DNA from: Solwaraspora sp. WMMD792
GTDB taxonomy: Bacteria > Actinomycetota > Actinomycetes > Mycobacteriales > Micromonosporaceae
DNA: 64,000 bases
Assembly: GCF_029626105.1 (NCBI RefSeq)
Contig: NZ_JARUBH010000009.1
Span: forward strand, 2,790,001-2,854,000
Direction of reading: 5' to 3'
Shown: positions 35,090 to 43,025 of the stretch, piece by piece
Layout of the letters: each line of letters starts with the position of its first letter
Numbering within the stretch: position 1 is the stretch's first letter
The notes under the pieces: generated by a model
Databases searched by the model: none
What the model was told of the DNA's origin: nothing
The model's input: only the letters and a program-made list of their open reading frames with translations
Position numbers and translations under genes: made by a program

Positions 35090-35141
35090 GACGTACCTCC
35101 TGCTGCTCGGGTCGAGGGCGGCCCGGTTCCGGACGTTGCCG

Positions 35142-36017
35142 TCAGACCTGGGAGTCCCGGGGATCCCAGCGGGCCCGGGCACGTTCCCCGACGATGTTCA
35201 GGCTGAAGACGGTGAGGAACATGAACACGCCAGGGATCAGCGGTACGTGCGGGTGCCGGCGCAGCTCCCGCAGACCACCCTCGGCGATCATGTTTCCCCA
35301 GGACGGGGCGGGCTGCTGCAGCCCGAGGCCGAGGAAGGCCAGCGATCCTTCCGCGACGATCAGCACGGCGGCGACGATGAAGGCGTACGAGACCAGCGGC
35401 AGTGCCACGTTGGGCAGCAGTTCGCGGATCAGGATCCGGGTGTGCCGGGCGCCCATCGCCCGGCTGGCGGTGACGAACTCCCGTTGGGCGAACAGCAGCG
35501 TGTTGGCCCGGGCCAGCCGGATCATCGTCGGGATGCCGACCACGGCCAGGGCCAGACCGCTCTTGAGTACCGCCTCCGGCACGGTCCGGGGCGGGCCGAG
35601 CACCGCGGCGAAGGCGATCAGCAGGACGAGGGCGGGGATCACCAGGGCGGCGTCGGCGAAGACGCCGATCACCACGTCCACCCAGCCACGGAAGTAGCCG
35701 GCGACCATACCGACCGCACCGCCGATCAACAGGCTGACCAGCACGGTGCAGCCGACGGTCAGCAGGCTCACCCGGGCTCCGTAGATGGACCGGGCCAGCA
35801 GGTCGAGACCGAAGCCGTTGGTGCCCAGCGGGTTGGCCGAGAACAGGTCGGGTCGGGCGTAGCCGGCGATCCCGATCGTCTGGGTGGTGTCGTCGGCGTT
35901 GCCCAGCGGCAGCAGGTCGGCGAGCAGGGCGCAGCCGGTGAGGACGACCAGCCAGCCGAGGCTGAACCAGAAGGCGAGGTCGATCCGACGGCGTCGGGTA
36001 CGGCTGGGCTCAGGCAT
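35142..36017 (-). CDS. Dipeptide-type ABC permease 2 (DppC-like), transporter 1
   Basis: 291-residue inner-membrane permease with about six hydrophobic segments. The coupling-helix region (EFVTASRAMGARHTRILIRELLPNV) and the NPLGTNGFGLDLLARSIYGARVSL block are standard for DppC/OppC. It overlaps the DppB-like gene by eight bases, so both subunits are translated together. It would pair with the ATPases encoded at 29839-31961. Confidence 0.9.
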   Translation of the reverse strand: MPEPSRTRRRRIDLAFWFSLGWLVVLTGCALLADLLPLGNADDTTQTIGIAGYARPDLFSANPLGTNGFGLDLLARSIYGARVSLLTVGCTVLVSLLIGGAVGMVAGYFRGWVDVVIGVFADAALVIPALVLLIAFAAVLGPPRTVPEAVLKSGLALAVVGIPTMIRLARANTLLFAQREFVTASRAMGARHTRILIRELLPNVALPLVSYAFIVAAVLIVAEGSLAFLGLGLQQPAPSWGNMIAEGGLRELRRHPHVPLIPGVFMFLTVFSLNIVGERARARWDPRDSQV

Positions 36018-36966
36018 GCCGCCTCCGGATCCGTGGGTCCAGATAGCCGTACAGCACGTCGACGGTGAGGTTCAGTAGCAGGTAGATGACCGCGATCAGC
36101 AGGACGCCGCCCTGCACCAGCTTGTAGTCGTTGCTCTGCGCGGCGTTGATGATCACGTTGCCCACCCCGGGCAGCACGAAGACCGCCTCGACGATGATGG
36201 TGCCGCCGAGCAGCCGGCCGGCGCTCACCCCGGCCAGGGTGATCAGCGAGAACGACGAGGGGCGCAGCGCCTCCCGGAGCATGATGTGCCAGCCGGGCAT
36301 GCCCTTGGCCTTCGCGGCCAGGATGAAGTCCTCCTGCAGGGTGGCGACCAGGTCGCCGCGCAGCAGCCGGGCGAAGACCGGGGCCTCGGCCAACGCCAGG
36401 GTGAGCGCGGGCAGGAAGGCGTGCCACAGGTTCTGGCCCAGACCGTCGTCGGACGGCCGGGACCACTGTCCGAGTGGGAACCAGTCCAGGTGGATGGCGA
36501 ACACCAGCAGCAGGAGCAGGCCGACCAGGAACGGCGGGACCGAGATGACGCCGATGGTGCCGGCCGAGATCCACCGGTCGACCAGCCCACCGGCCCGGTA
36601 CGCCGACCACATCGCCAACGGGACGGCGATCAGCAGGGCCAGCACGATGGCCATCGCGGCGAGCTGCAGGTTCACCGGGAACGCCCGCAGCAGCCGGTCG
36701 GAGACGTTCTCGATCGGCGGGACCAGGTTCTGGCCGAGGTCGCCACGCAGCACACCGCCGAGCCATTCGAGGTAGCGCTGCACGGGCGGCTGGTCCAGCC
36801 CCATCTCGGTCCGGATCCGCTGGTAGTCGGCGGGCGTACCGGTGTTGCCGAGCACCTGCGCGGCGGGGTCACCCGGCCCCAGCTGGAGCAGGACGAAGGT
36901 GCCCACGCTGACCAGGAACAGCACCGGGACGAGCAGGGCCAGTTTGACGGCCACCGTCCGTAGCAT
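36010..36966 (-). CDS. Dipeptide-type ABC permease 1 (DppB-like), transporter 1
   Basis: 318-residue permease with a first membrane helix at the N-terminus (LALLVPVLFLVSVGTFVLLQL), the PGDPA motif, and an EAA-like coupling segment (LAAKAKGMPGWHIMLREALRP). VLPGVGNVIINA near the end is typical of the family. GAGGAGG lies upstream of the ATG. Forms the heterodimeric channel with the DppC-like protein. Confidence 0.9.
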   Translation of the reverse strand: MLRTVAVKLALLVPVLFLVSVGTFVLLQLGPGDPAAQVLGNTGTPADYQRIRTEMGLDQPPVQRYLEWLGGVLRGDLGQNLVPPIENVSDRLLRAFPVNLQLAAMAIVLALLIAVPLAMWSAYRAGGLVDRWISAGTIGVISVPPFLVGLLLLLVFAIHLDWFPLGQWSRPSDDGLGQNLWHAFLPALTLALAEAPVFARLLRGDLVATLQEDFILAAKAKGMPGWHIMLREALRPSSFSLITLAGVSAGRLLGGTIIVEAVFVLPGVGNVIINAAQSNDYKLVQGGVLLIAVIYLLLNLTVDVLYGYLDPRIRRRHA

Positions 36967-36994
36967 CAGTGCTCCTCCTCTCGTCGTCGCCGGG

Positions 36995-37849
36995 TCACAC
37001 CAGCGGGGCCGGGCCGCCGTCGACCTCGATGGTCTGGCCGGTCAGGTACGACGCCGCGTCGCTGGCCAGCCACCGGATCGCCGCGGCGATCTCGGCGGGG
37101 TCGCCGATCCGGCCGAGGACCGCGATCCGGCCCATCGCGTCGATCTCGGCGGCGCTGCGGTTGCGCTCCATCAACGGGGTACGGACCGGTCCGGGTGCGA
37201 CGCAGTTGACCCGGACCCCGGCGGGACCGTGGTCGATGGCCAGCGCCCGGGTCAGTCCGACCACCCCGGCCTTGGCGGCGCAGTACGCCGGGTTGGCGCG
37301 CATGCCGCGCAGTCCGGCCCCGGACGAGACGTTGACGATGGCCCCGCCGACCGCCGTCAGCTGCGGCAGCGCGGCCCGGCACATCAGGTAGACCGAGGTG
37401 AGGTTGAGCGACAGCCAGCGGTCCCACTCGGCGAGGTCGATGTCGAGCACAGTACGGCCGGGCCGGCTGCCGCCCACCACGTTGATCAACGCGTCCAGCC
37501 GCCCGTACCGGGTGGTGGCCGCGTCGACCGCCGTGGCCGCGCCGGCCTCGGTGGTCGCGTCGGCGACCACGGTCGTCACGCGGTCGGCACCGGCCGGGTC
37601 GGCACCGGTCAGGTCGGCGGCGGTCAGGTCGGCGGCGGTCGCTGCCAGCCCGGCCGCGTCGACGTCGGCCAGCACCAGCCGGTGTCCGGCCTCGGCGAAC
37701 GACCGTGCGGTGGCCGCCCCGATTCCGTGGGCGGCCGCGGTGATCAGGGCCACCGGGGGTGCCGGGGTGGCGCCGGCAGCGCCGGCACCACCCCGCCCGG
37801 TGACCCGCGCCGACGGGTCAGCGGCGTCGGTCGCGGATCGTCCGGTCAT
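36995..37849 (-). CDS. Short-chain dehydrogenase/reductase
   Basis: 284-residue SDR with an Ala/Gly-rich N-terminal extension of about 30 residues. TAAAHGIG replaces the usual TGxxxGIG, the next motif reads NVVG, and NVSSGAGLRGMRANPAYCAAK holds the catalytic residues. ATG 37849 overlaps the stop of the binding-protein gene (ATGA). Its placement between the binding protein and the permeases of one importer links import with immediate oxidation or reduction of the substrate. Confidence 0.83.
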   Translation of the reverse strand: MTGRSATDAADPSARVTGRGGAGAAGATPAPPVALITAAAHGIGAATARSFAEAGHRLVLADVDAAGLAATAADLTAADLTGADPAGADRVTTVVADATTEAGAATAVDAATTRYGRLDALINVVGGSRPGRTVLDIDLAEWDRWLSLNLTSVYLMCRAALPQLTAVGGAIVNVSSGAGLRGMRANPAYCAAKAGVVGLTRALAIDHGPAGVRVNCVAPGPVRTPLMERNRSAAEIDAMGRIAVLGRIGDPAEIAAAIRWLASDAASYLTGQTIEVDGGPAPLV

Positions 37850-39483
37850 CCTCGCGTCGCCCGACCGAGCAGCACCACGGTGTTGACGCTCTGCAGCACG
37901 TCGCCGACCTCGTCGGAGATCAGCACGACCTCCGGCTGGGCGGTCAGTGCGAGGAACGGCACGTCCTCGGCGTACGCCCGGGCGATGGTGCTGATCGCGG
38001 CCTTCACCTCGGCCTCGCTGCCGGCGCCCCGCCCGGCGGCGATCGCCTCGTCGACGGTGGGATTGACGTAGCCGGAGAAGTTGCCGCCGCCGGTGGTGAC
38101 GTAGGTCGAGTTGAAGTCGCGGTTGAGGGCGAAGAACGGCTCGGCGTCGGAGATCGACGAGCCGAAGCAGGCCAGGTCGAAGTCCTTGCGCACGATGACC
38201 GCCGAGGTGTTCGCGGCGATCTCCTGCTGGTCGGTGAGGTCGACCTGCATGCCGGCCGCCTCCAGCATGCCCTGCACGGCGGTCCCCCAGGTCGGCAGGC
38301 CGGTGTGGCAGCTGACCCGGATGCGCCCGTCCCAGCCGTCGGCCTTGGCCTGCTCGACCAGGTCGCGGGCCCGCTCGATGTCGTAGGCCGGTCCTTCGAC
38401 ACCGTCGTACCAACGGGACTCTTCGGAGATCAGGGCGCTGGACATGAAGCCGGCGCCGCCGTACACCCGCTGTTTGAGCGTCTCCAGGTCGATGGCGGCG
38501 GCCACCGCCTGCCGGACCCGCTTGTCGGCGGTGGGTGCGGTGGACTCCAGTTCGGTGCCGTCCGGCTGGCCCTCGCACCGCGGTGCCGGTTCACCTTCCT
38601 GGCAGGTGATCGGGAATCCGTTGTTCATGATCAGGGTGTCGTTGGCGGAGTACTGGACCCGGATGCCCTCGGCACCGTCCGCCTCGGCGTCCGCGATCGC
38701 CCCGGCGTCACGCAGGAAGGCCAGGTCGACGCTGCCGGCGCGGAACGCCTCGTAGGTCTGCGGCCCGTCACCGGCGTGGATGAACCGCACCCCGTCCAGC
38801 GGGATGTCGCCGCCCCAGTAGTCGGGGTTGCGGGTGAGGGTCAGCGACTCGTCGGGGCGGAACTCGTCGAAGACGAACGGCCCGGCACCGGCACCCTGCG
38901 GGTTGGTGCCGAACGCGTCGCCCTGGGCGGCCACCGCAGCCGGGTTGACCACCATGCCGGGGGTCCCGGCGAGGGCGAACGGGAAGTTGTTCCACGGGAA
39001 GGCGAGGGTGAACACCACCGTCAGGTCGTCGGGGGTGGCGTAGTCGGTGATCGGCGCGACCAGCGAGCTGGCGTTGGACCGTGCCTCGGTGTGCCGTTGC
39101 ATGTTCGCCACGACGGCCGCCGAGTCGTACGGCGCGCCGTCGCTGAAGGTGATCCCGGACCGCAAGGTGAGGGTCCACTGGGTGAAGTCGTCGTTGGGGG
39201 TCAGCGACTCGGCGGTCTGCGGCTCGAAGGCCCCGCTGGCCGGGTCGTACCGCATGATCGTGTCGTAGAGCGCCGCGAGTTCCGCGCCGCCGGAGTTGCC
39301 GGTGCCGGCCACCTGGACCGGGTCGAGTGACTGGGTGGCGGACCAGGTGGCCATGGTGATCGTGCCGCCGGTCTCGTTGGTGTCGTTGTCGTCGCCGCAG
39401 GCGGCGACGGTGGCGAGCAGCAGCCCGGCCACCGCGACGCGGGCGGGCGCCCCGTTCCACTTGTATTTCCGACCAGTTGCCAT
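37846..39483 (-). CDS. Family 5 extracellular solute-binding lipoprotein, transporter 1
   Basis: 545-residue DppA/OppA-type binding protein. The signal peptide ends in the lipobox VAAC, so it is lipid-anchored outside the membrane. The family opening TQSLDPVQ and the WTLTLRSGITFSDGAPYDSAAV block are clear. AGGAGA lies six bases before the ATG. First gene of a six-gene operon (binding protein, SDR, DppB, DppC, SDR, aminotransferase) preceded by operator E. Despite the family name, members carry peptides, nickel, sugars, glutathione and other ligands; with KstR2-type control and catabolic partners a steroid-acid derivative or conjugate is my inference. Confidence 0.9.
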   Translation of the reverse strand: MATGRKYKWNGAPARVAVAGLLLATVAACGDDNDTNETGGTITMATWSATQSLDPVQVAGTGNSGGAELAALYDTIMRYDPASGAFEPQTAESLTPNDDFTQWTLTLRSGITFSDGAPYDSAAVVANMQRHTEARSNASSLVAPITDYATPDDLTVVFTLAFPWNNFPFALAGTPGMVVNPAAVAAQGDAFGTNPQGAGAGPFVFDEFRPDESLTLTRNPDYWGGDIPLDGVRFIHAGDGPQTYEAFRAGSVDLAFLRDAGAIADAEADGAEGIRVQYSANDTLIMNNGFPITCQEGEPAPRCEGQPDGTELESTAPTADKRVRQAVAAAIDLETLKQRVYGGAGFMSSALISEESRWYDGVEGPAYDIERARDLVEQAKADGWDGRIRVSCHTGLPTWGTAVQGMLEAAGMQVDLTDQQEIAANTSAVIVRKDFDLACFGSSISDAEPFFALNRDFNSTYVTTGGGNFSGYVNPTVDEAIAAGRGAGSEAEVKAAISTIARAYAEDVPFLALTAQPEVVLISDEVGDVLQSVNTVVLLGRATRG

Positions 39484-39555
39484 CTGCTTCTCCTGGTAGC
39501 CGTGAAGCCCGAGGCTTTGTGAATGCCATGTAAACTAGCTGCGTACCGGCCACCA

Positions 39556-39569
39556 ATCAAGCGCTCGCT
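39556..39569. promoter_or_regulatory. KstR2-type operator E (one mismatch), transporter 1 binding-protein operon
   Basis: ATCAAGCGCTCGCT matches AnCAAGnnCTTGnT at all fixed positions but one. It ends 73 bases before the binding-protein ATG (minus strand) and would cover the -35 region if TAGTTT (39537-39532) is the -10. A longer symmetric reading, CAAGCG-CT-CGCTTG, has perfect arms. Confidence 0.7.
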
Positions 39570-39627
39570 TGGAGATTGTTACCCGAGCTCGACCTGGGGC
39601 GACCAGCCCGGCACCGGCACCCGTCGC

Positions 39628-39641
39628 ACCAAGCGCTTGAT
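39628..39641. promoter_or_regulatory. KstR2-type operator F, autoregulation of kstR2
   Basis: ACCAAGCGCTTGAT, exact match and identical to operator B. It lies upstream of a -10-like TATGCT (39651-39656) and 55 bases before the regulator's GTG, as expected for a TetR-family repressor that controls its own gene. Operator E, for the divergent transporter operon, is 58 bases away. Confidence 0.85.
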
Positions 39642-39695
39642 TGACTCTGCTATGCTGGCGCCCGCCCGTTGCACCGCAGACCCGAAAGAGGCACC

Positions 39696-40364
39696 GTGGC
39701 AGAGTCGCTGGATCGACGACAGCAGATCATCGCCTGCGCGGCGGCCTTCTTCGCCAGTCGCGGCGTGGCCGCCACCACGGTCCGGCAGATCGCCGACGAG
39801 GTAGGCATCCTGTCCGGCAGCCTGTACCACCATTTCGACTCGAAGGAAGCGATCATCGAGGCGATCCTCGGCCCCTACCTGGAGGATCTGCGCCACCGGT
39901 ACGCCGAGGTGCTGGCCGGAGAGAACGACCCGGCGACCCGGCTGCGCGAGCTGGTCCGCGCGTCGCTGGACACCGCCGCGGCGCACCCGCACGCCACCGA
40001 GATCTACCAGAACGACGTCAACTACCTGCGTGGCCTGGCCCGGTTCCACTACCTCAAGGACGTCGCCCGCGAGGTGCAGAGCGCCTGGCTCGGGGTGATC
40101 GAAGCGGGCGTCAGCAGCGGAGCGTTCCGCCCCGACATCGACACCCGGGTGTTCTACCGCTTCATCCGCGACGCGGTCTGGCTGTCGGTCCGGTGGTTCC
40201 ATCCGAGCCCCGACAATCCCACCAGCCGGCTCGCCGACCAGTGCACCGCGATCTTCCTCGACGGCCTGGCCGCGCGCCCGACCGATGCGGACACCTCGAC
40301 CCCGGCGGCCCCACCAGCCGCGATCGACGCGGTCGATGGGGCGGCACCGGCACCGGCCGGCTGA
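39696..40364 (+). CDS. kstR2: KstR2-like TetR-family repressor
   Basis: 222-residue TetR-family regulator. The DNA-binding domain (ATTVRQIADEVGILSGSLYHHF) and the C-terminal RFIRDAVWLSVRWFHP segment closely parallel M. tuberculosis KstR2 (GILSGSLYHHF and RFIRDTTWVSVRWYRP, from memory). KstR2 represses the HIP-degradation genes and is released by HIP-CoA. Here the same operator occurs nine times in the window. The GTG at 39696 is chosen because GAGG stands four bases upstream; a TTG at 39669 is in frame but lacks a binding site. The C-terminal 25 residues are Ala/Pro-rich and absent from the mycobacterial protein. Confidence 0.88.
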   Translation: MAESLDRRQQIIACAAAFFASRGVAATTVRQIADEVGILSGSLYHHFDSKEAIIEAILGPYLEDLRHRYAEVLAGENDPATRLRELVRASLDTAAAHPHATEIYQNDVNYLRGLARFHYLKDVAREVQSAWLGVIEAGVSSGAFRPDIDTRVFYRFIRDAVWLSVRWFHPSPDNPTSRLADQCTAIFLDGLAARPTDADTSTPAAPPAAIDAVDGAAPAPAG

Positions 40365-40383
40365 CCGGCCGGTAGCCGGCCGG
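40353..40383. terminator. Hairpin between convergent kstR2 and flavoprotein genes
   Basis: Ten-bp arms (CCGGCCGGCT and AGCCGGCCGG) around an 11-base loop, overlapping the kstR2 stop codon. No T-tract. It can serve both convergent genes. Confidence 0.55.
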
Positions 40384-40387
40384 CTGC

Positions 40388-42010
40388 TCATCCGGCGGCC
40401 AACGAGCGACCGCTCAGGTATCCGTACGTCATCCCGGCGGCGAGCGTCGCGCCGGCACCCGGATAGCCCGGTCCGAACGGGCTGGCCGCCACGTTCCCGC
40501 AGGCGTACAGCCCGCCGATCAGCCCACCGTCGACGTCCCGCACCTGGCCGTGCTCGTCGCAGAGCGGGCCGCCCTTGGTGCCCAGACAGCCCAGGTGCAG
40601 CCGTACCGCGTAGTAGGGACCGTCACCGAGCGGACGCAGATTGCGGTGCGGGGTCACCGTCGGATCGCCCCGGTACCGGTCGTACACGGTCGTGCCCCGA
40701 CCGAACTGCGGATCCCGGCCCTGCGCGGCGTGCCGGTTGAACTCGGCGACTTGCTCGGCCAACCCGTCCGGGTCGATGCCGACCGCGCCGGCCAGCTCCG
40801 CCAGGGTCGGTGCCGTCGCCATCCACCCCGGGGTCGGCGCGTCCGGGGTCGCCGTGGCGACCGAGTACGACGACCGGAACCGGTCGTCGAACACCAGCCA
40901 GCAGGGCAGGTTGGCGTACTCGTAGCGGATCGGGTCGAACGTGGCCATCGCCTTGCCGAGGTCGTTGTAGTTCATCGCCTCGTTGGAGAACCGCCGGCCG
41001 TGCCGGTTGACGATGATCCCGCCGGGCAGCGCCCGCAGACCTGACGTGGGCCGGAACAGCGGCGCGCCGTCGTAGGTGTCGCCGACCGCGTACACCATCG
41101 GCCCCCACCAGGCCTCGTTCATGTTGCCGAGCGCGGCACCGACCTCCATCACCATGCGCAACCCGTCACCGGCGTTCGCCGGCGGGCTGGCCGGTGCGTC
41201 CATCGGTACGCCGAGGAACTGCCCGACCATCGCCGGGTCCCACTCGAACCCGCCGGAGGCGAGCACCACACCCCGCTGCGCGACGATCTCCACCTCGCCG
41301 TCGCCGGTGGCCACGGTGATCCCGGCGACCCGTCCGCCGGTGCGCCGCAGCCGGACCGCCCGGGTGTCGGTGTGCACCGTGGCACCGAGCCGCAGGCAGC
41401 CGTACAGCAGCTCACCGACCAGGGCGGCACCCATGCCGACCACGCCCTTCGCGGTGCGTTCGGCGATCAGCGCCCAGTCCCACCGGTCCAGGGTGTCCAT
41501 CCCCCACTGATCCAGTTCGAGCTTGGTCACCGGCACCGTCGAATGCGTCGGCCGCAGCTTGCCGCGCAGCTCGCCGAGGACGGTCGCGTCGAACAGGTCG
41601 CTCTGCAGGGTGCGCCCGCCCGGATGCGCCCCGGGCAACTCGGGCTGGTAGTCGGGGTGCTCCAGGTTCGGGGTGAAGCGCAGCCCGGTGCGCGCCACCA
41701 CCAGGTCCAGCATCGGGTTGACCTGGTCGACGAAGGCCTCGATGACCCGGTCCGGGACCCGGTTTAGGGCGAGCCGTCGCAGGTAGGTCAGCGCGTCGTC
41801 GCGGCTGTCCGGCACGCCCGCCTCGGCCAGCCAGCGGTTCGCCGGCGCCCAGATGGAGCCGCCGGAGACCACGGTCGTGCCGCCGATCACCGGCGCCTTC
41901 TCCAGGATGGTGACCTGCAGGCCGGCCGCCGCGGCGGTCAACGCGGCGGTCAGCCCGGCGGCGCCGGTGCCGACCACCACCACATCGGTACGGCGTGGCA
42001 ACTCGTGCAT
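40388..42010 (-). CDS. KstD-family FAD oxidoreductase (3-ketosteroid delta-1-dehydrogenase-like)
   Basis: 540-residue flavoprotein of the fumarate reductase/KstD superfamily. GTGAAGL binds the dinucleotide, SGGSIWAPAN resembles the SGGxxWxPxN of KstD enzymes, and the C-terminal GPGYPGAGATLAAG keeps the Tyr and the second Gly that bind the steroid 3-oxo group in characterised KstD proteins. It would introduce a C=C next to a ring ketone, handing electrons to a quinone. It is the last gene of a four-gene operon with a flavoprotein-ferredoxin pair. KstD proper opens ring A/B metabolism, so this is either an upper-pathway enzyme or a relative acting on a cyclohexanone-type substrate. Confidence 0.8.
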   Translation of the reverse strand: MHELPRRTDVVVVGTGAAGLTAALTAAAAGLQVTILEKAPVIGGTTVVSGGSIWAPANRWLAEAGVPDSRDDALTYLRRLALNRVPDRVIEAFVDQVNPMLDLVVARTGLRFTPNLEHPDYQPELPGAHPGGRTLQSDLFDATVLGELRGKLRPTHSTVPVTKLELDQWGMDTLDRWDWALIAERTAKGVVGMGAALVGELLYGCLRLGATVHTDTRAVRLRRTGGRVAGITVATGDGEVEIVAQRGVVLASGGFEWDPAMVGQFLGVPMDAPASPPANAGDGLRMVMEVGAALGNMNEAWWGPMVYAVGDTYDGAPLFRPTSGLRALPGGIIVNRHGRRFSNEAMNYNDLGKAMATFDPIRYEYANLPCWLVFDDRFRSSYSVATATPDAPTPGWMATAPTLAELAGAVGIDPDGLAEQVAEFNRHAAQGRDPQFGRGTTVYDRYRGDPTVTPHRNLRPLGDGPYYAVRLHLGCLGTKGGPLCDEHGQVRDVDGGLIGGLYACGNVAASPFGPGYPGAGATLAAGMTYGYLSGRSLAAG

Positions 42011-42029
42011 GGCTCGTCTGCTCCCCTCG

Positions 42030-42791
42030 TCAGGCGCTGGCCCGCCGGGCTTCGAGTGCCTGGCGGATGTTGCGCAGGAAGTCCTCGGCGGTCGGCTCCA
42101 CCATCGGCCCCATCAACAGCTCGACCATCGGGGCCATCGGCCCGCCCGGGGTGAGCTGCAGATGGAAACGCAGCCGGGATCGGCCGGTCCGGGGCGGCCC
42201 GGCCGATGTCGGCCTGCCCGACACGTGATCGCTCGCCTCGGGAGGGTTGGCCGCCGCCGGCGGGTTGGCCGCCGAACCGGCCGACGGGTGGGTCGCCCGG
42301 CGGCGGTTCAACCAGCGCAGCAGGCGACCTGCCACGGCGAACCTGATCCGGCGCAACAGGCCGGGTCGGCTCTGCTCGTCGCCTCGCTCGGGCCGTCGCT
42401 GGTCTCCCGAGGTTGCGGAACCGTCAGCCGGGAAAACGTCAGCCGAGGAACCGTCGGCCGGGCCGGCCGCGGTGGCGTCGCCCGGTCCCGACGGCACGTC
42501 GATCGGCTCGATGTCGAAGCTGCCCTGCCCGGTGATCCGTTCGGTCAGCCCGGTGATGGTGAACTCCGCCCGCCGGCCCGGCTCCCAGACGGTGATGTCG
42601 GCCTGCAGGTCCACCTCACGGGCGAGGACCCCGACGTCACCGCGCAGCGTCCAGATCGACCGCCGGTCGTCGACCAGGTCCAGCTTCTGAAAACCGACCA
42701 GGAAGTGCGCCCAGTTCGGGATCACCTCGACGAACGACCACACCTCGTCGACGCCGACGTCGATGTCCAGGGTGTAGCTCGCCTCAATCAT
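42030..42791 (-). CDS. SRPBCC/CoxG-like ligand-binding protein with disordered insert
   Basis: 253-residue protein with the START/Bet v1-like fold: YTLDIDVGVDEVWSFVEVIPNWAHFLVGFQKL is the first strand and helices, and the C-terminal helix is AEDFLRNIRQALEARRA. A roughly 90-residue Pro/Ala/Gly/Arg-rich segment (about residues 110-200) interrupts the sheet before SRLRFHLQLTPGG. Homologues often bind small hydrophobic ligands or deliver cofactors to redox enzymes. The ATG at 42791 lies inside the end of the ferredoxin gene, an eight-base overlap. Confidence 0.75.
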   Translation of the reverse strand: MIEASYTLDIDVGVDEVWSFVEVIPNWAHFLVGFQKLDLVDDRRSIWTLRGDVGVLAREVDLQADITVWEPGRRAEFTITGLTERITGQGSFDIEPIDVPSGPGDATAAGPADGSSADVFPADGSATSGDQRRPERGDEQSRPGLLRRIRFAVAGRLLRWLNRRRATHPSAGSAANPPAAANPPEASDHVSGRPTSAGPPRTGRSRLRFHLQLTPGGPMAPMVELLMGPMVEPTAEDFLRNIRQALEARRASA

Positions 42792-43023
42792 GATCGGGCC
42801 GACCCGGCAGGATGGAGATCGGCTGCTGCCGCATGCTCCAGGTGAATTCGATGTCGATCGCGCCGGCCGGGCACTCCACCCGGCAGACGTCGCAGTAGCT
42901 GCACTCGTCCGGGTAGCGGACCATCTCCGCCACGCCCCGGTCGATGTGCAGGATGTCGCCCGGACAGACGTCCTGGCAGATCCCGCAGAGCGTGCAGAGG
43001 TTCTCATTGATCCGTGGTGCCAT
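42784..43023 (-). CDS. Two-cluster [4Fe-4S] ferredoxin, AprB-like
   Basis: 79-residue ferredoxin with two complete binding motifs, CTLCGICQDVCP and CSYCDVCRVECP, followed by a short tail. It would transfer electrons to or from the flavoprotein encoded immediately upstream (three-base gap). The pairing of a succinate-dehydrogenase-type flavoprotein with a small ferredoxin resembles adenylylsulfate reductase (AprA/AprB), but no sulphur-metabolism gene is nearby, so the pair probably acts in the catabolic pathway. Confidence 0.88.
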   Translation of the reverse strand: MAPRINENLCTLCGICQDVCPGDILHIDRGVAEMVRYPDECSYCDVCRVECPAGAIDIEFTWSMRQQPISILPGRPDHD

Positions 43024-43025
43024 GC

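Noticed and set aside
42784-43023. Sulphate-reduction locus suggested by the AprA/AprB-like pair
   Set aside because: No sat, dsr or qmo-like gene nearby; the neighbours are KstD-like and SRPBCC proteins.
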